Shown: positions 27,702 through 38,200 of the stretch, piece by piece
Layout: each line of letters begins with the position of its first letter
How positions within the stretch are numbered: position 1 is the stretch's first letter
Assembly (NCBI RefSeq): GCF_014192335.1
Contig: NZ_JACHXU010000001.1
Location: forward strand, 411,556-475,555
Reading direction: 5' to 3'
Length of the DNA: 64,000 bases
From: Aporhodopirellula rubra
GTDB lineage: Bacteria > Planctomycetota > Planctomycetia > Pirellulales > Pirellulaceae
Position numbers and translations under genes: made by a program
The notes under the pieces: model-generated
Seen by the model: the letters and a program-made list of their open reading frames with translations, nothing else
Told to the model about the DNA's origin: nothing
The model's database searches: none

Positions 27702-28931
27702 ATGAGATTCACGCAACTCGCAGGCTTTGGCTGCACGCATCGGAAATCTTCGCACCTCGGCGGGTGGTTGCTGTTATCGGGGTTGTTGATCGTCCTCGCG
27801 GTCGGATGCCAAACTCCGATCAAAGCCCTCGTTGGCGGGAAGATGAATCTCGGCGGCAAGATGGGCGTCGATGGCGATATCCGGATGAGCGGTGAGATGG
27901 TCACGGTCAGCCGCAGCGATAACACCGCGACGCCGATTCGAACGGTGGTCGTCGATGGGAGTCACGGCGTCGGCGGTGGACGAATCGCGATCGTGGACGT
28001 CGATGGTTTGATCGTCAATCGCAATTTCAGCGGTTTGAACTCGATGGGTGAGAACCCGGTCGCGCTTTTCCGAGAAAAGATGCGGCGGATCGAATGCGAC
28101 GGTTCGATCTCCGCCGTGGTGCTGCGGATCAACACGCCCGGTGGTGGCGTGACGGCGACCGATATTTTGGCCCACGACATTGCAAAATTGAAGCAGTGCC
28201 GGAACATTCCCGTGGTCGCCTGTTTGATGACGACCGGATGCGGGGGCGGTTACTATCTCGCCACGCACGCGGATCAAATTGTCGCTCACCCGACATCGGT
28301 CGTCGGCGGCATCGGCGTGATCCTCAACACATACAACATGGAAGACACGCTGGCGCAGTACAACATCATTCCGGTTCCCGTGAAATCAGGCGACAAGATC
28401 GATCTCGGTTCGCCGGAGCGGACGATGGAAAAACGAGAGCGTGCGATTTTGCAAACGATGGCGAATCAATTTCATGATCGGTTCATCGCCCAGGTTCGCA
28501 CCGCACGTGGCCACCGATTGGCGCAAACCGAAGAGATGCTCGCGCTGGGACTGAGCGACAAAGAGAAAGACCTCCAAGAAGAAGACTTCGAGGATGAGTT
28601 CGACGAAGAGTCAGGCCGCGATCTCGGTGAACTGTTCGATGGACGGGTTTGGACGGGCGATCAGGCAGTCGCGTTGGGACTCGTCGATAGCACGGGGTAT
28701 CTTGACGACGCGATCGAGATCGCGGGAACGATGGCGGGCCTGCAGCCCAACGCACCCGTTGTGTTGCTGCGTCGTGACAACGATCGCGCTTTGAGTGAAT
28801 TCGATGTCACGCCGAACTCACCGATGAGTTCGCTGTTGCCGTTGAGCATTCCGGGGTTGGATCGTTCGAAAATGCCGACGTTCCTCTATCTATGGCAGCC
28901 GGAACCGAGTTTTGTGACGGCCGGAGGTTGA
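27702..28931 (+). CDS. S49/SppA-like lipoprotein, probably lacking the catalytic dyad
   Basis: A 409-aa protein from ATG 27702, chosen because it gives a lipoprotein signal ending in LIVLAVGC, so it should be anchored through a lipidated Cys. The ClpP/crotonase-like S49 fold is evident: IVDVDGLIV, ISAVVLRINTPGGGVTATD, ADQIVAHPTSVVGGIGVI, GRVWTGDQAVALGLVD. The position normally holding the nucleophilic Ser in ASGGYY reads CGGGYY, and the Lys expected in SG-x-x-K reads SGDKIDLGSP with Lys one place early. Thus it may be an inactive paralogue or a scaffold. An acidic insert (DLQEEDFEDEFDEESGRD) precedes the C-terminal part. The frame is open from 27639 but the extra residues precede the signal. 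Confidence 0.8.
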   Translation: MRFTQLAGFGCTHRKSSHLGGWLLLSGLLIVLAVGCQTPIKALVGGKMNLGGKMGVDGDIRMSGEMVTVSRSDNTATPIRTVVVDGSHGVGGGRIAIVDVDGLIVNRNFSGLNSMGENPVALFREKMRRIECDGSISAVVLRINTPGGGVTATDILAHDIAKLKQCRNIPVVACLMTTGCGGGYYLATHADQIVAHPTSVVGGIGVILNTYNMEDTLAQYNIIPVPVKSGDKIDLGSPERTMEKRERAILQTMANQFHDRFIAQVRTARGHRLAQTEEMLALGLSDKEKDLQEEDFEDEFDEESGRDLGELFDGRVWTGDQAVALGLVDSTGYLDDAIEIAGTMAGLQPNAPVVLLRRDNDRALSEFDVTPNSPMSSLLPLSIPGLDRSKMPTFLYLWQPEPSFVTAGG

Positions 28932-28954
28932 TGCGTCGGTGAGATTGGGCGCAT

Positions 28955-28986
28955 GAAAAAACGGCGACCACTGAGTGATCGCCGTT
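28955..28986 (-). terminator. intrinsic terminator of nrdJ
   Basis: On the minus strand AACGGCGATCAC pairs with GTGGTCGCCGTT (12 pairs, one G-T) around a 3-nt loop, followed by TTTTTT. It lies about 80 bp after the nrdJ stop, between nrdJ and the convergent SppA-like gene. On the plus strand there is no immediate T run, so it is oriented for nrdJ. Confidence 0.85.
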
Positions 28987-29065
28987 GAGCAGATTTTCAA
29001 CGTTGAGCCTTTTTAATCTCGTCGAGACGAGTGTGCTTTATCGCGAGTTGCCTCGCCCGTGCCGG

Positions 29066-32000
29066 TTAGCTGCAACCCATTGAGTTGCCGCAGTTGTGGC
29101 AGAGGTAGCAGTTCCCGTTTCGAACCGTGATGCTGCCGCAGTTGTCGCAGCTCGGTGCGTCGGTTTGGAACCGTGAGAACTGATCGGCTTGACCACCGAG
29201 TTGCACTTCCGGTTTCGAATCGGAGTGACCGTTGTGGGAGCCGTTGGTTCCCGAAATGCTGGCCATCATGATTGCCCGTTCGGCGATCGCGACGGCGGCA
29301 CCGGCGTCATTTTTCAGTTCTTGCATGACCGAGCTGGTGCCATTGGTTGCCGGTGGGGCACCGGCAACGGCGACGCCGTTTTCGACGGTCACGCCGCTAA
29401 GAATTTCGTTGCCCGTGGCGGTTTCAGGCCCGTTGCCCGGAGACGCGGGGGGAGCGTGATCGTGGCCGGACATGAACGTGATTCCGAGCCAACGTGCGAT
29501 GTAATCGACCACACTCTTGGCGATGCGGATGTCTTTGTTTGACGTGTGACCCATCGGTTCGAACCGGGTGTGGCTGAACTTGTTAACGAGCACGTCCAAC
29601 GGCACGCCGTACTGGAGTGCGATCGACAGGGCGGTGCCGAAGCTGTCCATGATGCCGCCGATGGTCGAGCCTTCTTTGGCCATCGTGATGAATATTTCAC
29701 CCGGGCGACCGTCGGGATAGAGGCCGACGCACAGATAGCCTTCGTGACCAGCGATCGTGAATTTGTGTGTGAGGCTTTGACGGGTGTCAGGCAGTCGTTC
29801 ACGGCTCGGTTTGTAGACGATCTTCTCAACCGTCTTGGTGACAACCTTGGTCGCACCTGCTTCGGCCGATTCGTCCTGTTTGGTGTTGAGCGGTTGGGAC
29901 TGCTTGCTGCCGTCGCGATAGATCGCGATCGCTTTGAGGCCGAGTTCCCATCCCCAGAAATACGCGTCAGCGATGTCTTGCGGGGTGACATCGTTGGGCA
30001 TGTTAACGGTCTTGGAGATCGCACCGGAGAGGAACGGTTGGGCGGCGGCCATCATGGTGATGTGGGCACGCCATCCGATGCTGCGAACGCCATTGGCTGG
30101 TTTGAAGGCACAGTCGAAGACGGGCAGGTGCTCGTCTTTGAGCCCGGGGGCTCCTTCGATCGTGTCGTTCTCGTCGACGTACTTCAAGATTTCGTCGATC
30201 GCGATCTGATCGTAGCCGAGCGTCTTCAAACCGAGTTTGACGGTTTGGTTGACGATCTTCAGCATCCCGCCGCCGGCGAGTTGTTTGTACTTCACCAACG
30301 CGATATCGGGTTCGATGCCGGTCGTGTCGCAGTCCATCATGAAACTGATCGTGCCGGTCGGTGCGAGTACCGTGGCTTGGGCGTTGCGGAAGCCGTACTT
30401 CTTGCCAACCTTGGTGACTTCGTCCCACAGTTCTTGTGCGGCGGCCTTGAGTTCAGCGGGGCCTTCGTCGCTGATTTCGTCACAGGCGTCGCGGTGCATT
30501 TGCATCACGCGGTTCATCGGCTCTTCGTTGCCTTTGTAGCCTTCAAACGTTCCGACCACTGCCGCCATTTCGGCGCTGGTTCGGTTGGCTTCGCCGTGCA
30601 GCAATGCGGTCAACGATCCGCACAGACCACGAGCGGCGTCGCTGTCGTAAGGCAAGCCAGCGGTCATCACGACGCTGCCGAGGTTCGAATAGCCGAGACC
30701 GAGCGGGCGATACAGGTGACTGTTGCGAGCGATCGGTTCGGTCGGATAGCTAGCGTGATCGACGAGGATTTCTTGAGCGATGAAGAAGATTCGTGCCGCG
30801 GCGCGGAAACGCTCGACGTTGAATTCGCCATTCTTCTGAACGAACTTCATCAAGTTGATGCTCGACAGGTTGCAGGCCGTGTCGTCGAGGAACATGTATT
30901 CGCTGCATGGGTTCGACGCGTTGATCGCACCGCTGTTCGGGCAGGTGTGCCACTTGTTGATCGTCGTGTCGTACTGAACACCAGGGTCGCCGCAGTGCCA
31001 TGCACATTCGGCCATCTTGTTGAGCAACTCTTTGGCGTCGTACTTCGGTGGGGTGTCGGTCGGTTTGTCGGTGATCCAGCGGGTTTGCCACTGTTCGCCC
31101 TTGCGAACGGTATCCATGAAGTCGTCGGTCAAACGCACCGAAAGGTTGGCGTTTTGGAAGCAAACGCTGCTGTAAGCTTCGCCGTTGAAGTTGGACTCGT
31201 AGCCTTCGCGAATCAGAGCGTGTGCCTTCTTCTCTTCGGCCCACTTGCACTCGATGAACTCGAGGATATCCGGGTGCCAAACTTTGAGCGATTGCATCTT
31301 CGCGGCACGACGGGTCTTGCCGCCGGACTTCACGACGCCTGCGATCGAATCATAGACCCGCATGAACGACAGTGGGCCCGATGGGGTTCCGCCACCGGAG
31401 AGTTTTTCACGCTGGCTGCGGATCGTGGACAAGTCCGTTCCGGTACCGCTGCCGAATTTAAACAACATCGCTTCGCTGCACGCGAGACGCATGATGTCTT
31501 CCATGTTGTCATCGACGCTTTGGATGAAGCACGCGGAACCTTGTGGGTATTCGTAGGGGTTCTCAGGTTGCGCGGTGGTTTGCGTTTCGGCGTCCCAGTG
31601 CCAGTTGCACTTCGCACCCGTGACGCCGTACTGAGCATGCAAGCCAACGTTGAACCACACGGGGCTGTTGAAGGCACCGTGTTGGTGCAGGCACAACCAA
31701 GTCAGATCGCGATAGAAGCGTTCGCCGTCTTCGGCGGTATCGAAGTAACCGTCGGCCAATCCCCAGTCAGTAATGGTGCGAGTGACGCGGTGGATGAGTT
31801 GACGGACGCTGCGTTCGCGTTCGCCTTCGGTGCCGGGGTCGCCGTAGAAGTATTTCGAGACGACGACGTTGGTTGCCAATTGGCTCCAGCTCGAAGGGAC
31901 TTCGCAGTCGTTTTGCTCGAACAAGACTTTGCCGGTCTCGTCCTTGATCGCTGCGCTACGCAAGTCCCACTGAGTCGTCGCGAACGGGGTGCGACCGTCA

Positions 32001-32221
32001 TCGGGGCAGAAACGCGAGTCGATTTTCAGTCCCGCACGTTTGCCTCGCGGGGTGGCGTTGAACTTTTCCCGTGCGTATTCGACACCGTGTTGGGCGTCTA
32101 CTTTCTCCAGTGCTGGGTCATTGTGAGGAGTCCGTGACTGCGAACCGGCGCGGCGGTCGGAATCGGATGCGGTGCGTTTGGACTCGGTTGCGGCGGTTTC
32201 AGTTGGCAAAACGGTGGACAT
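29066..32221 (-). CDS. nrdJ: adenosylcobalamin-dependent (class II) ribonucleotide reductase
   Basis: Makes deoxyribonucleotides using B12 to generate the thiyl radical. The 1051-aa size fits the large NrdJ form. Recognisable segments are FNSPVWFNVG, GSGTGTDLSTIRS, SGGGTPSGPLSFM, NPCSEYMFLDDTACNLSSINL, LGLGYSNLG, VLAPTGTISFMMDCDTTGIEPD and GWELGLKAIAIYRDGSK. The last 30 residues form a Cys-rich zinc-ribbon-like tail (CDNCG, CYLCHNCG, ending MGCS) that serves to re-reduce the active site in relatives. A pair of candidate NrdR boxes lies about 230-270 bp upstream and a strong terminator downstream. No other RNR genes are seen in the window. Confidence 0.95.
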   Translation of the reverse strand: MSTVLPTETAATESKRTASDSDRRAGSQSRTPHNDPALEKVDAQHGVEYAREKFNATPRGKRAGLKIDSRFCPDDGRTPFATTQWDLRSAAIKDETGKVLFEQNDCEVPSSWSQLATNVVVSKYFYGDPGTEGERERSVRQLIHRVTRTITDWGLADGYFDTAEDGERFYRDLTWLCLHQHGAFNSPVWFNVGLHAQYGVTGAKCNWHWDAETQTTAQPENPYEYPQGSACFIQSVDDNMEDIMRLACSEAMLFKFGSGTGTDLSTIRSQREKLSGGGTPSGPLSFMRVYDSIAGVVKSGGKTRRAAKMQSLKVWHPDILEFIECKWAEEKKAHALIREGYESNFNGEAYSSVCFQNANLSVRLTDDFMDTVRKGEQWQTRWITDKPTDTPPKYDAKELLNKMAECAWHCGDPGVQYDTTINKWHTCPNSGAINASNPCSEYMFLDDTACNLSSINLMKFVQKNGEFNVERFRAAARIFFIAQEILVDHASYPTEPIARNSHLYRPLGLGYSNLGSVVMTAGLPYDSDAARGLCGSLTALLHGEANRTSAEMAAVVGTFEGYKGNEEPMNRVMQMHRDACDEISDEGPAELKAAAQELWDEVTKVGKKYGFRNAQATVLAPTGTISFMMDCDTTGIEPDIALVKYKQLAGGGMLKIVNQTVKLGLKTLGYDQIAIDEILKYVDENDTIEGAPGLKDEHLPVFDCAFKPANGVRSIGWRAHITMMAAAQPFLSGAISKTVNMPNDVTPQDIADAYFWGWELGLKAIAIYRDGSKQSQPLNTKQDESAEAGATKVVTKTVEKIVYKPSRERLPDTRQSLTHKFTIAGHEGYLCVGLYPDGRPGEIFITMAKEGSTIGGIMDSFGTALSIALQYGVPLDVLVNKFSHTRFEPMGHTSNKDIRIAKSVVDYIARWLGITFMSGHDHAPPASPGNGPETATGNEILSGVTVENGVAVAGAPPATNGTSSVMQELKNDAGAAVAIAERAIMMASISGTNGSHNGHSDSKPEVQLGGQADQFSRFQTDAPSCDNCGSITVRNGNCYLCHNCGNSMGCS

Positions 32222-33574
32222 AATTGGTTCACAGGCTCCGGAAAGAAGTCATCCTTGTGGCGGTCATCCTTGCGCAATTCTTTCTGAAGAGTCGAAAGTT
32301 GCAGCGGATTTCAGAAACGATTTATTGGTCGGGCGTCAAATCACTTCGCCTGTCCACACGTCAGCTACTCACTCCCAGCAATTGGGAAGGGCGGGCCATT
32401 GGTATCGGCAATACGCGATCCGCAAACTCGCCGTAAAACGAATTGCTATCACTACCGGTAGTGGCTTCCATGCCTTCGAGGCACTACATGTGGACGACGC
32501 AAAGAATGTTAGGGATTTGTGAGGATGTGTCAACGAAAACTTTTTGACTGCCCTAAGTCGCGTCTCAGGCATGAGTTGCGGATCGGCTCATTTTGGGTCT
32601 GTCGCGTTATTGGTGTCCCCCTTTTCGACGTAAAGTGCGTGGAGGTTGCGGGTTAGTGAAATGCCGCGTCCGAGAGAATCTGGTCGTGGAAAAAATGTCT
32701 GAAGTCACTTTTTTTACAAGCTCTTCTCGAGACGCTCACTCGAACCGACAGTCCGGCCGGCAAGATGGTTCGGTTAGGCGGATTTGGTACTGTCCAGCGG
32801 TGCAGTCATGCCACCGTTGGGGGTGGTGCTGGGGCCGATGACTTTTCCGATCAGGCGAAAAACGCTTGGTGATCGGATGGTTCCCCTATCGGACACTTGG
32901 GGCGCGATCTCGACCGAACGCCGGACGCGTCAGTTTCGGTTTCGGGTGCGACATCGGATTCGGCGATAATGCTCGCAGCCGGCTCTCTTTCACCGGCACA
33001 ACCTGACTCGCCGAACTTCCAGTGGCCGTGGGGGCAACCATGCTGCAAAAACGGGCACGTTGCCTCGTAGGAGCCCAAACGACCAAAAACGGTGCCGATC
33101 GTTTGGATGTGTGTCGCGAACGCACGGTCAGAGGCTGCGAGGTCAGGGCGCGTCTTTATCGTGGTCAGGTGGTTCTGGTTTGGCCGCTTTGACGTGAACG
33201 TTTTCATTCGACCGCCGTGCTCGGAACGTCCGGGGGTTGAACGCTTGGCGGCGAATGCTGTTATGTCGATTGCTGTGTGTCCCTTTTTTGTGCCCGCCTC
33301 TCCCGGGTGAGATCGGCGTTGTTCAGGCGGCGGAAACGGGGGCCCGAAATGCGAGAGGGCTGGTTTCTTGACGGAGGAATTCGGAGCTGTCGCGGGGGCT
33401 TTCGACGCAATGGCGAGGCGGTAGGCTACGACGAGTTCGACGGCAGAGGCGGGCGAATCAGGCGTTTCCGGCTTGCTATCGTTGTATGAGTACAGATGCT
33501 CCCCACGTATATCACTGAATTCTACCGAGCCGGTTCTCTTGTCTACATCAATCGCCAATCCTCTTCGTCACCTC
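32222..33574. other. 1.35-kb gene-poor region between nrdJ and the RND adaptor gene
   Basis: Contains the nrdJ leader with candidate NrdR boxes at 32450-32493. Beyond that no gene is convincing. A 235-codon minus-strand frame (32851-33558) and shorter plus-strand frames exist; they show no recognisable domain, and the first overlaps the start region of the adaptor gene. Short low-identity coding relics or an unrecognised RNA cannot be excluded. Confidence 0.5.
32450..32493. promoter_or_regulatory. candidate pair of NrdR boxes upstream of nrdJ
   Basis: Site 1 is the perfect 14-bp palindrome CACTACCGGTAGTG (32450-32463). Site 2 is CACTACATGTGG (32482-32493). Both fit the C-w-A-n4-T-n-G core of NrdR boxes, and the two cores are offset by 32 bp, three helical turns, which is the usual NrdR arrangement. 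NrdR represses RNR genes, so the position before nrdJ fits. No nrdR gene is in the window. Confidence 0.6.
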
Positions 33575-35299
33575 GTGCGGTTCGCTGAGGATCGAAAAGT
33601 TCGATTACCGCTGTGTCTTTTTGTCACGTTCGGGATGTGTTTGACCGGATGTCGCGAAACTCCGCCTGCTCAGACGGCCAAGTCCCCACGGCCGGTCAGC
33701 GTGATGATTCTGGAAGAGACCGTCCCTGAATCCACCTACGCTGCCTCGGGGAGCGTGAAATCGTGGAAGACGGAAGAGATCGGTTTTGAGGTCCCTGGAC
33801 GGGTCGAGTGGGTCCGCGAGCCGGGACAGGACATCGACGGCCGTCTCGTTGATCCCGATGGTGTGCTGGTACAGCCAGGGACTCCGTTGGCCCAAATCGA
33901 ACCCGCCCGATATGAGATCGCGGTTGCTGCGGCGGAGGCTGACCTCGAGGTCGCGCGGCTTAAAAAAGAGAGCCTGCAAATTCGCCGGGATGATGCCCTG
34001 CCCGCTGAACTGAAGTCAGCGGAAGCGAACTTGGAGTTGGCGAAAATCGAGTTCGGGCGGATGACCAAACTCAATAACCAGAACGCGGCATCGAAATCGG
34101 AGTACGACCAAGCCGAGAATGCGGTCAGCACCAGCGAAGCGGCGATCAGTTCGATCCAGGCGAGCATCAAGCAAGCCGAAGCGGAATTGCGGTCCGCGGA
34201 GGCGGAGATCAAGCGAGCGGAACAGACTCTGGAGGATGCACGACGAGATCTCGCCAATACGACGCTCTACGGTTCCTATCAAGGTCAGATCTCTGAGGTC
34301 ATGGCGGTGCCCGGAAGTGTCGTCGATGCCGGAACGCCAGTCCTGACCCTGCAGATGACCAATCCGATCACGGTGGAAGTCGAGTTGTCGGCCGAACAGT
34401 CACGAAGCATCCGAAGTCGACGCGATCTCACGACAAAGTTTGTGCTGCCCGATGGCACGCCGCATAACACGCTGGGTTTGGTTTACAGCATCGATCCGAG
34501 TGCGGACCCGACGACGCGAACTTTTACGATGACGTTGTTGCTGCTCAATGAAAAGTTCCGCGATAATTTGCCCGCCTCGATTCCTGCTGATACGGTCGCG
34601 CGGAGCGAAAACGTTTGGCCGTTGCAATTGAATCGAATGATGGGCACGCCCGACGACGTTGTCCTTGTGGAGGAAGACGCGATCGTGCACGACGATTCGG
34701 GGGCGTTCATCTACGTCATCTCGAACGCGAAATTGCGAGAACCGATCCCGAGTGTTCTCAAAGTTCGGCCTCAACGGCTGATTGAAAACGATCTGCGGAT
34801 ACCGTTTTTGGGCAATTGGATTTTTCGTTCGGTAACGTTCGTCAATGACGACGGTACGCCGGTCGACATGTCTCGAACGGCTCTCTACATCGGCAAGATC
34901 GAAGATGGCGAAGCGGCACCATCGAATTGGGATGGAGAGTCCGTCGCACTCGATGCCGGTTCGGTTTGGATGCTTCGGCCCGGCGATTTGGTGACAGTCG
35001 ACTTGGCCAATCATGATTTGAAACCAGGCTTCTACGTCCCGATTGAAACGATCTATCGTGACCTCGACGATTCGTTTGTATTCACAATCGAGGATGGCAT
35101 GGCCAAACGCATTGCCGTCTCAATTCGCACTCACGGCGATGAGGGCAACGGATCGTTGGTTGAAATCATGTCGCCCTCGTTGCAGTCTGGCATGACGTTG
35201 ATCGTCGGCGGTGTGCATTACCTGCATGATGGTGACGCGGTGCAGGTGGTCGGCAGGAACATCGACGGCGAAACCATGCCCGGCAAGGAGTCGCTGTAA
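33575..35299 (+). CDS. RND efflux periplasmic adaptor (HlyD/MFP family)
   Basis: About 574 aa from GTG 33575, a start that gives a lipoprotein signal ending LFVTFGMCLTGC; TTG 33473 is an alternative start of the same frame. The adaptor links an inner-membrane RND pump to an outer-membrane channel. Seen: GFEVPGRVEWV and GVLVQPGTPLAQIEP (lipoyl-like half), a long alpha-helical coiled-coil hairpin of about 110 residues with repeated AEAEL/KRAEQ heptads, then LYGSYQGQISEVMAVPGSVV and the beta-barrel. It is longer than typical adaptors (about 380 aa) because of an extended C-terminal membrane-proximal part with a loop around residues 350-470. Its stop overlaps the pump start by one base (TAATG). 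Confidence 0.88.
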   Translation: MRFAEDRKVRLPLCLFVTFGMCLTGCRETPPAQTAKSPRPVSVMILEETVPESTYAASGSVKSWKTEEIGFEVPGRVEWVREPGQDIDGRLVDPDGVLVQPGTPLAQIEPARYEIAVAAAEADLEVARLKKESLQIRRDDALPAELKSAEANLELAKIEFGRMTKLNNQNAASKSEYDQAENAVSTSEAAISSIQASIKQAEAELRSAEAEIKRAEQTLEDARRDLANTTLYGSYQGQISEVMAVPGSVVDAGTPVLTLQMTNPITVEVELSAEQSRSIRSRRDLTTKFVLPDGTPHNTLGLVYSIDPSADPTTRTFTMTLLLLNEKFRDNLPASIPADTVARSENVWPLQLNRMMGTPDDVVLVEEDAIVHDDSGAFIYVISNAKLREPIPSVLKVRPQRLIENDLRIPFLGNWIFRSVTFVNDDGTPVDMSRTALYIGKIEDGEAAPSNWDGESVALDAGSVWMLRPGDLVTVDLANHDLKPGFYVPIETIYRDLDDSFVFTIEDGMAKRIAVSIRTHGDEGNGSLVEIMSPSLQSGMTLIVGGVHYLHDGDAVQVVGRNIDGETMPGKESL

Positions 35300-38200
35300 T
35301 GGGATTGCCTGCAGCAGCGGCGAAGTATCGAACGATTGTCGTTTCGTTGTCTCTCTTAGCGATGGTTTGGGGGACGATCACGTTCTTTACCATCCCGCGA
35401 CGTGAAGACCCTCAGTTCACCATCCGGGTCTGTGTCGTTTCCACGACGTGGCCGGGGGCGCCCGCCGAGACGGTGGAGGAACTGATCACCGATAAAATCG
35501 AACAGAGTCTGATCAGCATTGAGGAAGTCGATATCACCCGGTCGACCACACTGACCGGTCAGTCGACGGTCTTCGTCGAGTTGGAAGATCGCATCCCACC
35601 CTCGGAGATTCAAAACGTTTGGGACAAGGTTCGGGCGCGGGTGGATTTGGTGCCGATGCCGTCGGCGAGCGTGCGTCCGATCGTGAATGATGAGTTCGGC
35701 GACACGTCGGTGTTGTTACTCGCGGTACACCAAACGCCATCGCATGGACGAGAAGAAGTTCGTCGTGAAGACGCCTACACGGCGCGGCAACTCGAGGTGT
35801 ATGCGGAGGACGTGCAGGACGCGTTGCGACTGCTTCCGGGGATCGCCAAAGTCGAAATGTTTGGCGAGCGAGACGAAGCGATTTACATCGAAACGGATCT
35901 CGCCAATTGGGCGCAGCTCGGGCTGACGACGGCGCAGTTGCAATCACTCGCAAACGAACGCAATATCATTCAGGCGGGCGGCGAACTCGATAACTCATCG
36001 GGACACTACAGCGTCAAGATTGACGGCGAATTCAATGCCGTTCAAGAAATCGAGCAGATCGCTAGTACGGTCAGAACCGGCAGTGGCGACAACAGTGTGC
36101 CCTTGAAACAACTCGGCCTAACGGTGACGCGTGGTGTGGAGGATCCCGCTGATTACCTCTGTCGTTATGGCGACGAGTCAGGCAGTTCACCAGCCGTGAT
36201 GCTCGGAATCACGATGAAGTCGGGGGCGAGCATTATCGATGTTTGCAACGCCGCGAAGCATCGAGTCGACGAGATGTTGCACGTCGAGAAACGGTTGCCA
36301 CCGGACGTCGGAGTGACGGCGGTCTCGGATCAATCGATGAGCGTGGAAAAGAAGATTAGTGACGTGATCGTTAACGTGATCGAAGCGGTGTTGATCGTGG
36401 TGGTTGTCGTTTATGTCGTAGTGGGGTTTCGAACCTCGTTTGTGATGGCGGCGAACATCCCGATCGTGGTGGTGGTGGCGATCGGGTTGATCTCGCTGTT
36501 TGGTGTTGAATTGGAACAGATCTCATTGGCGGCATTGATCATTTCGCTGGGATTGTTAGTCGACAACGCGGTGCAGGTTTGTGACCAAGCGCGGTCGAAT
36601 CAGATCGCGGGGATGGCTCCTTTTCCGGCGGCGATCGAAGGCGCCAATACGCTCGCGATCCCGATGTTGGTGGGAACACTGACGACGATGGCGGCGTTCG
36701 TTCCGATGCTCTTTTCGCTCGAGGGTGGCGGAAAGGAATACGTCTACAGTTTGCCGGTCACGGTGTCGACCACGTTGGCGCTGAGTTGGGTGTTGGCGAT
36801 GACGTTGTGCGTGATTCTGGCGGGGATCTTCATCCGAGCGCCGAAGACCGAGCAGCCCGGATCGCCCGTCGTTGCGGGCTTCAGAGCGATGCAGCGATGG
36901 GTGTCACGATTTCGAAAGTCCGGTAAGACGCCGGCCTCACCGGAAAAGACGCTTCATCGAGAGAGCCTGCCCCATCGCGTTTACGGCGTGATCGGCGGTT
37001 GGGCGGTGGATCACTATTGGATCACTCTACTGCTGACCGTCGCGATGATCGTCGGCATTCTGACGTTGCCGGTCAGTTCCGAATTCTTTCCTGAGGCAGC
37101 GGGCACTCAGTTCGCGGTCAAGGTGATTCTTCCCGAGACGGCGACCATCACGCAAACCAGTGAAGCGGCGGCGGAAGTGGAAACGATCATTCGTCGTCTG
37201 AGTCAGCAACAACCTGACGGAAAGAGTTGGCTGCGGTCCTATCGGACGCTGGTCGGTGGTGGCGGGGCGCGTTGGAATTTGAGTTGGAGTCCGGAGCCCA
37301 AGAACCGCTCGTTTGCGGAAATCCTCGTGCGGACCACCGATTCCTCGGTCACTCCGCAATTCGTCGAACGAGTCCGTGAGGTCGCCGAACGCGGCGACGC
37401 TGCGTTAGGACTATCGCCGGTCGTCGGGGCTCGCGTTGTTCCGGTGCAGTTGGCGTTGGGACCGCCGGCAGACCCGTTGGTGTTTCGAATCTCAGGCAAC
37501 GGTTTTGCCGATCCCGCGATTTTGCGAACGGCGGCGGATCGTCTCAAACGGATTGTTGACGCACAACGCGAAACATGGGACGTGTCCGACTCATGGGGGA
37601 TCGACGGCTATCAAATCCGCGTGGCGGTCGATCATGACCGGGCGACGCTCGCGGGCGTGACCAACTCTCAAGTCGCTCAGACTTTGAATTCGTACTACTC
37701 CGGTCTGCAATTGACGACGTTTCGTGAAGGCGACCATCAAGTGCCCGTTTACTTTCGTTTGAAACAGAGTCAACGCGAGTCGATCAATGGGTTGCAGGAA
37801 TCGTTCGTCGAAGGCGACAACGGCAAAGTTCCGTTGGCTTCCATCGCGTCACTCGAGCCAACGTTCGAGCTAGCGAAGATCGGCAGGCGAAACATGAATC
37901 GGACGATTGAGGTGAGTTCGAGAATGGAGCCGGGGGTGACGGGCAATGATGTCGTTTCCCGCGTTTTGAAGTCCGATGAAATGCGAGCACTCGAGGCGAG
38001 TTTGCCGGTTGGATACTGGATCGAACCCGGTGGTTCGTACGAGGAAAGTGCCGAATCGGGGGCGCAGATGATGAAGTCGTTTGCGATCTCGTTCGTGCTG
38101 ATCGTGTTGTGTCTGATTTTTCAGTACAACGGATGGTTACGGCCTCTCATCATTCTGTCCACGCTGCCGATCGCGTTGGTGGGAGCCTGGTTGGGTTTGT

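Noticed and set aside
29546..32137. An 863-codon plus-strand open frame opposite nrdJ
   Set aside because: It lies wholly antisense to a confidently identified gene and its translation is Val/Arg/Asp-rich without any domain, as expected from a GC-biased codon shadow.
32440..32490. A cobalamin riboswitch upstream of nrdJ
   Set aside because: On the minus strand AGCCACTACC looks like part of a B12 box, but the rest of the riboswitch core is not apparent and the segment is better explained by the palindromic NrdR-type site.
32851..33558. A 235-codon minus-strand frame in the gene-poor region
   Set aside because: No domain or start signal; the start overlaps the adaptor gene's 5' end. A CPFLQHGCPHGHW segment is suggestive of a zinc site but too little to call a gene.
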